Program-made: the position numbers and the translations under genes | DNA from: Streptomyces sp. NRRL F-6131 | GTDB taxonomy: Bacteria; Actinomycetota; Actinomycetes; Streptomycetales; Streptomycetaceae | DNA length: 64,000 nt | Direction: 5' to 3' | NCBI GenBank assembly: GCA_000719695.1 | Contig: JOHN01000013.1 | Coordinates: forward strand, 62,001-126,000 | Notes under the pieces: model-generated | What the model was told of the DNA's origin: nothing | Seen by the model: only the letters and a program-made list of their open reading frames with translations | The model's database searches: none | In this document: positions 42,359-51,005 of the stretch, piece after piece | How the letters are laid out: the number at the start of each line of letters is the position of its first letter | Position numbering within the stretch: position 1 is the first letter of the stretch

Positions 42359-43375
42359 TCAGCCCGCGGTGACCGGGTAGTGGTCGGACAGGTCGTTGTA
42401 GGTGTAGCTGGTGCCCCAACTGCTCACGGTCCAGGGCGAGCTGTGGAAGCGGACCACCGTGTTGGTGTAGTTCGCCGGACGGGCGTGGTCGGCGCGGTAG
42501 AGGACGTAGTCGAGGTCCTCCTTGGGCTCGCCGGGGTAGCGGTAGGCCGCGATCGAGTTGTCCGCGGTGTCGAAGGAGTTGACCCAGCCGTCGCGGGTGG
42601 TGGCCGGGGCCACGCCCGCGTTGGTCAGCAGCGACGGGTACTCGCTGCCGTGCGAGTCGATGTTGAGGTCGCCGGCGAGCACGATCGGCTCGGCGGCCGG
42701 GATGTTCTTGGCGTCGACGAACGCCTTCATCGCCTTGAGCTGGGCGGCCCGGACGGTGGCCGGCTGGCCGGCGGAGCAGCCGGAGTCGGTGGACTGCAGG
42801 TGGGTGCCGATCACGTGGGTGCGCACGCCGTTGACGTTCAGCACGGCGTAGACGAAGCCCTTGTTGGACCACCAGTCCGCCCCGCAGGCGTCCTTGAAGA
42901 TGTACTGCTCCTTGCGCAGGACGGGCCACTTGCTGAGCAGGGTGACCCCGCCGTCCTCGGGGGTGGTGGAGCTGTAGCTGCCGGCGGTGGCGTCCCAGCC
43001 GGAGGTCGAGCGGCCGACCACGGGGGTGTGGTACGGGTACTGGGCGGAGGCCTGGGCCACGAGCGCGTCGGAGGCGGCGTTGTCGAAGGCCTCCTGGAGC
43101 ACCACGACGTCCTGGCCCTGGAAGAAGTCGGCGGCCGGGACGGCCTTGGCCCGGTGGTCCTGGCCCCAGTTGGGGTAGAGGCTCTTGCTCATCAGGAAGA
43201 CGTTGTACGTCAGCACCTTGAGCGCCGGGACGGCCGGCAGCGCGGCGGCCGCGGTGTTCTCCGCGGGGGCGGCGAGGGCGCTCGGCGCGGCGGCGACCGG
43301 GGCGATCAGGGCGGCGGCCGCGGTGCACACGAGGGCGAGGCGCGCGCCGGGGCGGCGCGTGGAGGGAGTTGGCAT
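42359..43375 (-). CDS. Secreted endonuclease/exonuclease/phosphatase family hydrolase (sphingomyelinase-like)
   Basis: An exported enzyme of 338 residues from the preferred ATG at 43375. An in-frame GTG at 43402 would add nine residues. The signal peptide has an RRPGAR n-region, an Ala/Leu core and ends near SALAAP. The mature domain is a DNase I-like fold: LTYNVFLMS with N, VVLQEAFD (metal glutamate), IGTHLQS, VLAGDLNIDSH, and the terminal LSDHYPV. This resembles bacterial sphingomyelinase C and related phosphodiesterases that release phosphate-containing head groups outside the cell. A candidate PHO box immediately upstream supports phosphate-starvation control. Confidence 0.9.
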   Translation of the reverse strand: MPTPSTRRPGARLALVCTAAAALIAPVAAAPSALAAPAENTAAAALPAVPALKVLTYNVFLMSKSLYPNWGQDHRAKAVPAADFFQGQDVVVLQEAFDNAASDALVAQASAQYPYHTPVVGRSTSGWDATAGSYSSTTPEDGGVTLLSKWPVLRKEQYIFKDACGADWWSNKGFVYAVLNVNGVRTHVIGTHLQSTDSGCSAGQPATVRAAQLKAMKAFVDAKNIPAAEPIVLAGDLNIDSHGSEYPSLLTNAGVAPATTRDGWVNSFDTADNSIAAYRYPGEPKEDLDYVLYRADHARPANYTNTVVRFHSSPWTVSSWGTSYTYNDLSDHYPVTAG

Positions 43376-43414
43376 GTGCGCAGTGAAGCGAGGCCGGGCC
43401 ACGTTCGTCCAGAC

Positions 43415-43447
43415 AGTGAACGATAACCATATGAACTCATTGGTAAC
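43415..43447 (-). promoter_or_regulatory. Candidate PHO box (PhoP site)
   Basis: Read on the - strand, GTTACC begins at 43447 and GTTCATA 11 bases later at 43436. GTTATC follows at about 43427 and GTTCACT at 43421-43415. PhoP boxes of streptomycetes are 11-base direct repeats starting with GTTCACC-like heptamers, so the first two units fit the spacing and the last fits the sequence. It fills the short gap between the MMPL gene and the start of the phosphodiesterase-like gene. The match is imperfect. Confidence 0.5.
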
Positions 43448-45544
43448 TTAAAGCTGTCTGGCCAACTTCCCCTCGAGCGGAGGAGCTTGTCCGGACAGTG
43501 CGCTCGGCCACCACATGTGTCGGTCCAGGTCCATGGTCAGTGCGGTCACCAGGACGGAGCGCACCACCAGGGTGTCCAGCAGCACACCCAGGGCGACCGC
43601 GAAGCCGATCTCGGCGAACCCGACGACCGGCAGGGTGCCCAGGACGGCGAAGGTGCTGGCCAGGATCAGCCCGGCCGAGGTGATCACCCCGCCGGTCGCG
43701 GCCAGGCCGGCCACCGCCCCCGGCCGGGTGCCGTGCTGGGCGGCCTCCTCGCGCACCCGGGTCATCAGGAAGATGTTGTAGTCGATCCCCAGCGCCACCA
43801 GGAACACGAAGACGAACAACGGGAAGGAGTTGTCCTGCCCCTCGAAGTGGAAGACGTGCTCGAAGAAGAACGCGCTGATGCCCAGCGCCGCCGCGTACGA
43901 GAGCACGACGGTGGCGATCAGCACCAGCGGCGCGGTGACCGCGCGCAGCAGCAGCGCCAGGATCACCAGCACCACGCCCAGCACCAGCGGGATGATCGTC
44001 CGGTTGTCCGAGGTCGCGGCCCGGCCGGCGTCCAGGATCACCGCCGTCGAACCGCCCACCTGGGCGTCGGCGTTCGGCACGGCGTGCACGGCGGCCCGCA
44101 GCCGGTCCACGGTGTCCTCGGCGGCCTGGCTGTCCGGCGGATCGGTGAGCGTCGCCTGGAACAGCGCCCGCCCCTCGTGGAGCACCGGATCCGTGGTGCC
44201 CGCCACCCCGGGCGTCAGCCGGGTCGCCTCGCGGACCGCGCCGGTCTCGCCGGCCGCGGAGATGACGGTCAGCGGCGCGCCCGTGCCGGCCGGGAAGTGC
44301 TCCGCCAGCGCCTGCTGGCCGACCACCGAGTCCGGCTTCCCGGTGAAGCTGCCGGCCGTGCTCAGTCCGGTCGCGTTCAGCGAGACCAGCCCGACGCAGC
44401 AGGCCGCCAGGGCCAGCGCGGTGCCGATCCAGACCTTGCGCGGCCGCTGCCCGATCCATCCGCCGACGTGCGCCCAGCGCCCGGTCCTCGTCGGCTCGGG
44501 CGTGCCGTGGGCGGGCTTCACCGGCCAGAAGACCCAGCGTCCGAGGATCACCAGCAGCGCGGGCAGCAGGGTCAGCATCGCGAGCAGCGCCACCAGCACG
44601 CCGATCGCGCAGACCGGGCCGAGACCACTGGTCGAGTTCATCTCGGCGACCAGCAGACAGAGCATCGAGGCGACCACGGTCGCGGAGGAGGCGAGGATCG
44701 CCGGACCGGCCCGGTGCAGGGCGAACGCCATCGCCTCGTGCCGGTCCTCGTGCCGGCGCAGCTCCTCGCGGTAGCGGGCGGTCAGCAGCAGGGCGTAGTC
44801 CGTCCCCGCGCCGAGCACCAGCACGATGAGGATGCCCGCGCTCTGCGCGTTGACGGTCAGCCCGGCGTGGTCGGCCAGCAGGTAGATGACCGCCTGCGAC
44901 ACCACCAGCGCCCCGGCCGCCGAGAACAGCGGCAGCATCCACAGCACCGGGCTGCGGTAGGTGAGCAGCAGCAGGACGATCACCACGCTGACGGTGGCGG
45001 CGAGCAGGGTGGAGTCGATCCCGGCGAAGGCCTCCGCCTGGTCGGCGCCGATGCCGGCCGGCCCGGTGACGTGGGTGGTCATGCCGAGGCTGTTCGCGGC
45101 GGCGGTGGCGCGCATGCTGTCCACCGCCGGGCGCAGGTCCTGCCAGCCGCCGGTGCCGATGTCCACCGGCACGATGGTCTGCAGGGCCTCGCCGTCCGCG
45201 GACTCCACCGGCCCGGTGATCCGGCCGACCACGTGCGGGGCGGAGGCGAAGGCCTCGGCGTCCCGGGCGGCCTCGACCTTGTCGGCGGCCGTGATGCCGC
45301 CGTCCCGGACGTAGACCACCACCGCCTGGGCGGTGTCCACCGGCTGGAACGCGCGCTGCTCGTTCAGCACCTGGGTGGACTCGGCGTTGCCGGGCAGCCA
45401 GCTGGAGGCCTGGTTGTCCTCGGCGTCGGTGAGCTTGCCCGCCAACGGGCCGGCCACCACGAGCAGCACCAGCCACAGGGCGAGCACCACCCACTTGCTG
45501 CGGTGCCCGCAGGGCAGCTCGGCCAGTTTCCGGGTCGGACTCAT
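43448..45544 (-). CDS. MMPL family RND-type transporter
   Basis: This 698-residue membrane protein has twelve segments in two repeated halves. Each half has a large external loop and a five-helix block (GAGTDYALLLTARYREEL and ALGIDYNIFLMTRVREEA, carrying the paired Asp-Tyr proton-relay motif). It belongs to the short MMPL class that exports lipids or antibiotics in streptomycetes, rather than the long mycobacterial MmpL3 class. The ATG at 45544 was chosen because the frame extension beyond it is low-complexity. Substrate unknown. Confidence 0.93.
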   Translation of the reverse strand: MSPTRKLAELPCGHRSKWVVLALWLVLLVVAGPLAGKLTDAEDNQASSWLPGNAESTQVLNEQRAFQPVDTAQAVVVYVRDGGITAADKVEAARDAEAFASAPHVVGRITGPVESADGEALQTIVPVDIGTGGWQDLRPAVDSMRATAAANSLGMTTHVTGPAGIGADQAEAFAGIDSTLLAATVSVVIVLLLLTYRSPVLWMLPLFSAAGALVVSQAVIYLLADHAGLTVNAQSAGILIVLVLGAGTDYALLLTARYREELRRHEDRHEAMAFALHRAGPAILASSATVVASMLCLLVAEMNSTSGLGPVCAIGVLVALLAMLTLLPALLVILGRWVFWPVKPAHGTPEPTRTGRWAHVGGWIGQRPRKVWIGTALALAACCVGLVSLNATGLSTAGSFTGKPDSVVGQQALAEHFPAGTGAPLTVISAAGETGAVREATRLTPGVAGTTDPVLHEGRALFQATLTDPPDSQAAEDTVDRLRAAVHAVPNADAQVGGSTAVILDAGRAATSDNRTIIPLVLGVVLVILALLLRAVTAPLVLIATVVLSYAAALGISAFFFEHVFHFEGQDNSFPLFVFVFLVALGIDYNIFLMTRVREEAAQHGTRPGAVAGLAATGGVITSAGLILASTFAVLGTLPVVGFAEIGFAVALGVLLDTLVVRSVLVTALTMDLDRHMWWPSALSGQAPPLEGKLARQL

Positions 45545-45576
45545 CGGGAGGCCCTCATCGGGAGACCACCGTCCTC

Positions 45577-45618
45577 GGGGCCGGGGCACCGCTCGTCGGG
45601 GCCGGGGCACCGCTCGTC
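45577..45618. repeat. 21-bp direct repeat, two tandem copies
   Basis: The 21-base unit beginning GGGGCCGGGGCACCGC occurs at 45577-45597 and 45598-45618, just upstream of the MMPL gene. Further on, 45718-45760 is a hexamer run of GTCCGC type. Confidence 0.85.
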
Positions 45619-45966
45619 GGGATCACGCGTCGGCGTCGGACGCCGGCGTCGGGCGTCGGCATCACTCGTCCCAGCGTGCCACCGGCGGCGTGACCCGGCA
45701 GCCCGAGCGGCACCGGCCGTCCGCCGTCCGCGTCCGCCGTCCGCGTCCGCGTCCGCGTCGGAGCAGGGAACGAGCCGCCCGGTCCGGTCCCGGGCCGTTC
45801 CCGGTGGTGCGGGTGGGGCGGGAGCGCGCAGACTGCTCGGTGGGGGTGACCGCGTGCCGTGGTTCGTCCGTCGTTCACACGGCGCTCGCCTGGCGGCGTC
45901 GCTGCGTTGGCGGGCCACCGGGACCGTGGTGCCGCCCTGTCAGCCCTTCCCCCCAGGACGGACATC
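45619..45966. other. Gap between the MMPL and lamin-tail genes
   Basis: About 350 bases between two divergent genes. Apart from the hexamer run at 45718-45760 and GC-rich stretches I see no further feature. Promoters for both genes must lie here but no clear hexamer pair could be chosen. Confidence 0.5.
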
Positions 45967-47385
45967 GTGACCGCATCGCGTGCACCGCGTCGTCGCCGCA
46001 GCCTCGCCCTCCTCCTCGCCGCCGCCCTCGGCCCCGTACTGGTCACCGGCGTGTTCGGGGCGTCCCCGGCCGGCGCCGCACCGGCCGACGACATCCGGAT
46101 CAACGAGGTGGTGACCACCGGATCCGTCAACGACTCGATCGAGCTCGTCAACAAGGGCACCACCGCCGTCGACATCTCGGGCTGGGTCCTCAAGGACGAC
46201 AACAACAGCTCCGGCTACCAGATCGCCGCCGGCACCACCCTGGCCGCCGGCGCGTTCAAGGCCTTCGACGTCCACAACGCCTTCGGCCTCGGCTCCGCGG
46301 ACAAGGCCCGGCTGTACCTGCCGAACGGCAGCACCCTGGTCGACAGCTTCACCTGGAGCACCCACTCCGCGCCGTCCTGGTCGCGCTGCCCCGACGGCAC
46401 CGGCGCCTTCGCCCAGGCCCAGCTCACCCTGGGCGCGGCCAACGGCTGCGGCGGTGGCGGCGGCACCCCGGTGGCGTGGCCCGGCAGCAGCAGTGTCGCC
46501 AACGCCGACGCCTCGAACGTCTTCGGGTCCGACCTCAGCGGCCTGTACCAGGACGGCGGCGTGCTGTGGGCCGCGCAGAACTCCGGCAAGCTCTGGCGGC
46601 TGCTGCCCAACGGCTCCGGCGGCTGGACACCCGACACGGCCTCCGGCTGGAGCTCCGGCAAGACGCTGCGCTTCCCCGGCGGCTCGGGCAGCCCCGACAG
46701 CGAGGGCGTGACCGTCACCTCGGCGGGCGCGGCAGGCGGTGTGTTCGTCGCCAGCGAGCGCAACGGCGACGTGTCCGGCACCAGCCGGCTCTCCGTCCTG
46801 CGCTACGACGTCGGCGGCACCGGCACCACGCTGACCGCCACCAAGGAGTGGAACCTCACCGCGAACCTGCCGTCGGTCGGCTCCAACGCCGGCTTGGAGG
46901 GCGTCGCCTGGGTCCCCGACAGCGCGCTGACCGCGGCCGGTTTCAAGGACGAGTCGACCGGCGCGGCCTACGACCCGGCCGGGTACGCGGCCCACACCGG
47001 CGGGGTGTTCTTCGTCGGCGTCGAGGGCACGGGCACGGTGTACGGCTTCGTCCTCACGGACAGCGGCGCCTTCACCCGGGTCGCCTCGATCAGCACCGGT
47101 CTGGCCGGCGTGATGGAGGTGCAGTGGGAGCCGCAGGCCGGACGCCTCTGGGTGGTCTGTGACGACACCTGCAACGGCCAGCACCGCACCCTGCGGGTGA
47201 ACGCGTCCGGCGTGTTCGCCACCACCGCCGTCCACAACCGCCCGACCGGCATGTCCAACCTCAACAACGAGGGCTTCTCGATCGCCGGCGCCGGTGAGTG
47301 CGTCGGGGGGAGCAAGCCCGTCTACTGGTCCGACGACAGCAACACCGGCGGCCACGCCCTCCGCAGGGGCACCATCACCTGCTGA
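45967..47385 (+). CDS. Secreted lamin-tail domain protein
   Basis: This 472-residue exported protein starts at GTG with an RRRR n-region, a long Ala/Leu core and an ASPAGAAPAD cleavage region. Residues about 36-150 form a lamin-tail domain (DIRINEVVTTGSVNDSIELVNKGTTAVDISGWVLKD, then SWSRCPDGTGAF). This is followed, after a Gly-rich linker, by a propeller-like domain with repeated 'Y..V..W....L' strands, resembling esterase-like phytase or SdiA-type extracellular proteins. Lamin-tail domains often accompany secreted hydrolases. It converges with the endonuclease IV gene. Catalytic residues are not identified. Confidence 0.85.
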   Translation: MTASRAPRRRRSLALLLAAALGPVLVTGVFGASPAGAAPADDIRINEVVTTGSVNDSIELVNKGTTAVDISGWVLKDDNNSSGYQIAAGTTLAAGAFKAFDVHNAFGLGSADKARLYLPNGSTLVDSFTWSTHSAPSWSRCPDGTGAFAQAQLTLGAANGCGGGGGTPVAWPGSSSVANADASNVFGSDLSGLYQDGGVLWAAQNSGKLWRLLPNGSGGWTPDTASGWSSGKTLRFPGGSGSPDSEGVTVTSAGAAGGVFVASERNGDVSGTSRLSVLRYDVGGTGTTLTATKEWNLTANLPSVGSNAGLEGVAWVPDSALTAAGFKDESTGAAYDPAGYAAHTGGVFFVGVEGTGTVYGFVLTDSGAFTRVASISTGLAGVMEVQWEPQAGRLWVVCDDTCNGQHRTLRVNASGVFATTAVHNRPTGMSNLNNEGFSIAGAGECVGGSKPVYWSDDSNTGGHALRRGTITC

Positions 47386-47404
47386 CCTGCTGACCTGCTG
47401 AGCC

Positions 47405-47455
47405 ACGACGGCGGTCCCGTCGCCCCGGCCTCCGGGGCGGCGGGGCCGCCGTCGT
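47405..47455. terminator. Convergent terminator
   Basis: A 23-bp stem (47405-47427 with 47433-47455) has two G-U wobbles on the + transcript and a 5-base loop. It lies between the lamin-tail gene and the leftward endonuclease gene and can end both. Confidence 0.85.
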
Positions 47456-48504
47456 CACCCGGCCGCGCCCGCCCGGGCGTGCGGCACGGCCGTCGCGCGC
47501 GCCCGGAGCCCCTTCAGGGTGGCGATGTCGAGGGTGTGGCCGGCGCCCTCGCCGCCGTGCTTGCGGTCCGGGGTCTCCACGATCAGGGGGACGCCGGCCG
47601 TGGCGGGGTGCTCGAACAGTGCGCGGAACGGTTCGGCGCCGATGTGGCCGGCCCCGATGTTGGCGTGCCGGTCCTTGCGGGCGCCGACGGTGTCCTCGGA
47701 GTCGTTGGCGTGGATCAGCCGCAGTCGGCCCGGGCCGGTGGCCTCGACCAGGGCGTCCAAGGTCTCCCGGACGCCGCCCGGCGCCGCCAGGTCGTGGCCG
47801 GCCGCGAAGGCGTGGCAGGTGTCCAGGCAGACCCCGACCCTGGGGTGGCCGTCCAGCGCGTCCAGGTAGGCGGCGAGGTCCTCCATCCGCGCGCAGAGCG
47901 AACTGCCCTGACCGGCCGTGGGCTCCAGCAGCAGCCACGGCGCGTCCTCGCCGAGCGCGTCGAGCTCGTCCAGCAGCGGCCGCACGTCCGCCCGCACCTG
48001 GGCCATCGCCTCGGGCCGCCGCGAGCCGCCGTCCGGCGCGGAGCCGACCGCCGAACCGGTGTGCAGCACCACGCCGAGCGCGCCGATGGCGTGTCCGCGC
48101 CGCAGGGAGTGGCGCAGCGACTCGGCGGAGCGCTCCCGGGTCGCCGGGTTGTCCGAGCCGAAGTTGATCAGGTACGGCGCGTGCACGTAGGCGGGGATCG
48201 CCTCCTCCGCGCAGGCCGCACGGAACGCCTCGTCCTGGGCCGGGTTGCCGGTCGGCGTCGCCCAGCCGCGCGGGTTCGCCACGAACACCTGCACCGTCTC
48301 GGCGCCCACCCGCCGGGCGTACGCCAGGCCGGTCCCGGCCAGCCCCCGGCCGGCCACCGGCACGTGGGCGCCGACCGGGTTGCGGACCGCGGCCCCGCCG
48401 ACCACGGCCCCGCCGAGGCCCGGGGACGGCTGCCGCGGGCCGGCTCCCGGTGCGGGGATCACGGGGGCGGCGGGGGTCGCGGACGCGGCGGTGACGGTGC
48501 TCAT
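47455..48504 (-). CDS. Deoxyribonuclease IV (AP endonuclease family 2)
   Basis: This 349-residue cytoplasmic DNA repair enzyme is an endonuclease IV-type TIM barrel. Zinc ligands are visible in LLLEPTAGQG (Glu), GVCLDTCHAFAAGHD (Asp, His), IHANDSEDTVGARKDRHANIGAGHIG (His, Asp, His) and the late IVETPDRK segment. It cuts the strand at abasic sites. The first 40 residues or so are Ala/Pro/Gly-rich and probably disordered. The ATG at 48504 is preferred, with GGAG close by, over an ATG four codons earlier that has no site. Confidence 0.93.
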   Translation of the reverse strand: MSTVTAASATPAAPVIPAPGAGPRQPSPGLGGAVVGGAAVRNPVGAHVPVAGRGLAGTGLAYARRVGAETVQVFVANPRGWATPTGNPAQDEAFRAACAEEAIPAYVHAPYLINFGSDNPATRERSAESLRHSLRRGHAIGALGVVLHTGSAVGSAPDGGSRRPEAMAQVRADVRPLLDELDALGEDAPWLLLEPTAGQGSSLCARMEDLAAYLDALDGHPRVGVCLDTCHAFAAGHDLAAPGGVRETLDALVEATGPGRLRLIHANDSEDTVGARKDRHANIGAGHIGAEPFRALFEHPATAGVPLIVETPDRKHGGEGAGHTLDIATLKGLRARATAVPHARAGAAG

Positions 48505-48692
48505 GGCTCCGAGCATGGCACGGCGGCGGTGGCAACCCGGCCGACCGGGCCTTCCGGCCGGTCCCGGCCCGTCCTGGACGACGGCGACCCGGACCGGCGG
48601 TCACCGAACGTGGTCGCGCCTGCTCGGTGCGTGCGGATCCGGTCGATAGCGTTCGGGGACGGCCAATCCTCGACGAAACGGACGGTGACGGA

Positions 48693-49223
48693 ATGTCGGA
48701 CCGTGCGAAGCGGCGCATCTTCGCGATGCTGGACGCCGACGGAGACGGCGTGATCTCCCACGACGAGTACCTCGCCCGGGTCGACCGGGCGGCCTCGGCT
48801 TCCGGGCGCGACCCGCTGGACCCGCTGGTCGCCGTGGCTCGCGCGGCCCACCGGGAGGTCTTCCAGCAGATGGACGGCGACGGCGACGGCGGTGTGACCT
48901 TCGACGAGTACCGCGCCTGGGCCGGCCACGACGCGTTCGAGCAGTCCTGCCGGCCTGCCCTCGGCTCGCTGTTCGACCTTGCCGACGCCGACAACGACGG
49001 ACGCCTGACCCGCCAGGAGTTCACCCGCCTGCGCGCGGCGACGGGCAACACGGCAGCCGGCGCCGCCGCCGCGTTCGACGCCCTGGACACGGCCGGCGAC
49101 GGCACCGTGCACCGCGCCGCCTACCTCGCCGCGATTCACGACTACCTCACCACCGGCCGCTCCGCCATGAGCGACGCCTACGTCGACGGGCGCCCGGATC
49201 CCCGGGAGCTGTCCGCCCGCTGA
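48693..49223 (+). CDS. EF-hand calcium-binding protein
   Basis: This 176-residue cytoplasmic protein has four EF-hand loops: 14-25 (DADGDGVISHDE), 61-72 (DGDGDGGVTFDE), 98-109 (DADNDGRLTRQE) and 132-143 (DTAGDGTVHRAA). The first three keep the acidic positions 1, 3, 5 and 12. The fourth lacks the position-3 aspartate and the final glutamate and is probably weak or silent. This is the calerythrin-like arrangement known in actinomycetes, which serve as calcium buffers or sensors. The ATG at 48693 has only a weak site. It is transcribed alone. Confidence 0.92.
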   Translation: MSDRAKRRIFAMLDADGDGVISHDEYLARVDRAASASGRDPLDPLVAVARAAHREVFQQMDGDGDGGVTFDEYRAWAGHDAFEQSCRPALGSLFDLADADNDGRLTRQEFTRLRAATGNTAAGAAAAFDALDTAGDGTVHRAAYLAAIHDYLTTGRSAMSDAYVDGRPDPRELSAR

Positions 49224-49425
49224 GCGGCGCCCGTCACCGCCGTGCGACGCGGTCCAGTGCCCGCACCCCGGGGAGCCGGCCCCGGACGGGACGTCGCGCG
49301 CCGATCCCTGTCCGAGCGGCCGCGTGCGCCCGGGCTGCGAGCCGGCCCGGGCCCCGTCGTTCCCGGTGACGGCGGTCCGGCCCGGATCCGACCGAGCACC
49401 GGGGCGAGTGCCGAGGGAGGCGCCC

Positions 49426-50706
49426 ATGACCACCACCGAACCCGCCGAATCCGTGGAACCCGTCGAGACGGTGGACCTGCGCGACGCGGAGCTGGTGCGG
49501 AATCCGTTCGAGACCTTCGCCCGGATCCGCGAACGGGCCCCGCTCGCCCGGGGCACCGTCCCGGGAGTCGACCCGTTCTGGATCGTCACCCGCTACGAGG
49601 ACGTCCGCACCGTCCTCACCGACCCGCGCTTCGTCAACGACGCCGCCGGCGTGCCCGGCGCCCGCCCCGTGCACCGCACCGAGCAGGTCTGGCGGGCCCG
49701 CGGTCTGCCGCTCGAGTGCGCGGCGTACCTGCGCGCCGGGGTGTTCGACGCGGACGGTGCCGACCACCGGAGGCTGCGCGGCCTGGTGCACCCCTCCTTC
49801 ACCGCCGGATCGGTCGGCCGGCTGCGGCCCGTGATCGAGCGGATCGCCGAGGAACGCGTCCGCGCCCTGCGCGAGCACGCGGACGAGGACGGCGTGGTCG
49901 ACCTCGTCGCCCACTTCGCCTACCCGCTGCCGGTCGCCGTCATCTGCGAGCTGCTCGGCATCCCCGAGCCGGACCGGCCGCAGTGGCGGGAGTGGAGCGC
50001 GTTCCTCGGCCGCGGTGCCGGCCCTGGCCTGGACGACGCCCTGCGCGCGATGGTCGCCGCGGCCCACGAGCTGATCGACCGTCGCCGCGTCGAGCCGGAC
50101 GGCGGCCTGGTCTCCCGGCTCGCCGCCGCCGAGGGCGGCACCGTCGACCGGGTCGAGACGGTCTCGCTCGTCCTCAACCTGATCGTGGCCGGCCACGAGA
50201 CCACGGCCACCCTGATCGGCAACGGGACGGCCGCCCTGCTCGCCCACCCCGAGCAGCTGGCCAGGCTGCGCGCCGACCCCGGGCTGCTCCCGGCCGCCGT
50301 CGACGAGTTGATGCGCTGGTGCGGCCCGACGCTCGGCGCGCTGCCGCGCTACGCCGTCGAGGACGTCCGGCTCGCCGGGCGGCTGGTCCGGCGGGGCGAG
50401 GCGGTGATGCCGGTCCTGGCCGGCGCCAACCACGACCCCCGGGTCTTCACCGACCCCGAGCGGCTCGACCTGGGCCGGGCCGCCGCGCCGCGCCACGACG
50501 TCCACCTCGGCTTCGGCCACGGCGCCCACCGCTGCCTCGGCGCGGTGCTCGCCCACGAGGAGGCGGTGGTCGCGTTCGGCGCGCTGCTGCGCGGGTACCC
50601 CGGGCTCGCGCTCGCCGTGGCGCCCGGGGAGGTGCGGCGCGGGCCCAACCCGGTCGCCTGGCACCTGGCGGCCCTGCCGGTCAGGCTGGGGGCACCGGCG
50701 AGCTGA
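49426..50706 (+). CDS. Cytochrome P450
   Basis: This 426-residue soluble bacterial P450 has the oxygen-activation motif AGHETT (255-260), the ExxR pair in the DELMRW region, and the heme-binding loop FGHGAHRCLG with the thiolate at C370. Length is normal. There is no ferredoxin gene beside it. Such enzymes hydroxylate natural products or xenobiotics; the substrate is unknown. The ATG at 49426 has a GAGGGAGG site. It is followed by a terminator at 50767-50797, so it is separate from the beta-helix and methyltransferase genes. Confidence 0.95.
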   Translation: MTTTEPAESVEPVETVDLRDAELVRNPFETFARIRERAPLARGTVPGVDPFWIVTRYEDVRTVLTDPRFVNDAAGVPGARPVHRTEQVWRARGLPLECAAYLRAGVFDADGADHRRLRGLVHPSFTAGSVGRLRPVIERIAEERVRALREHADEDGVVDLVAHFAYPLPVAVICELLGIPEPDRPQWREWSAFLGRGAGPGLDDALRAMVAAAHELIDRRRVEPDGGLVSRLAAAEGGTVDRVETVSLVLNLIVAGHETTATLIGNGTAALLAHPEQLARLRADPGLLPAAVDELMRWCGPTLGALPRYAVEDVRLAGRLVRRGEAVMPVLAGANHDPRVFTDPERLDLGRAAAPRHDVHLGFGHGAHRCLGAVLAHEEAVVAFGALLRGYPGLALAVAPGEVRRGPNPVAWHLAALPVRLGAPAS

Positions 50707-50766
50707 CGCCCCGCCACCGACTCCCGGCCCCGCCCCGCCACCGCCCTCGGCTCCGCCCCGCCCCGA

Positions 50767-50797
50767 CGCGCCCGGCCGCACCCCGCGGCCGGGCGCG
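50767..50797 (+). terminator. Terminator of the P450 gene
   Basis: A perfect 13-bp stem (50767-50779 with 50785-50797) with a 5-base loop lies 60 bases after the P450 stop, followed by ACCCGTTCAC. Confidence 0.8.
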
Positions 50798-51005
50798 CCG
50801 ACCCGTTCACAGCCCCGGTGACCCGGCCGGCCGACGCCCCGTCAGTCCGGCAGCCCAACCCTGGTGGCGGGGGTACCCGGCCGCCCCTAGCGTCGGTTCG
50901 GCCGACACCCCACCGGCCGTCACCACCCGCCCACCCCGCGTCATCGTGCCGACGTCCCCGCGAGCGCGCCCCCGCGTCGGCGCGCCAGAAAGCAGGTCAC
51001 CACTC

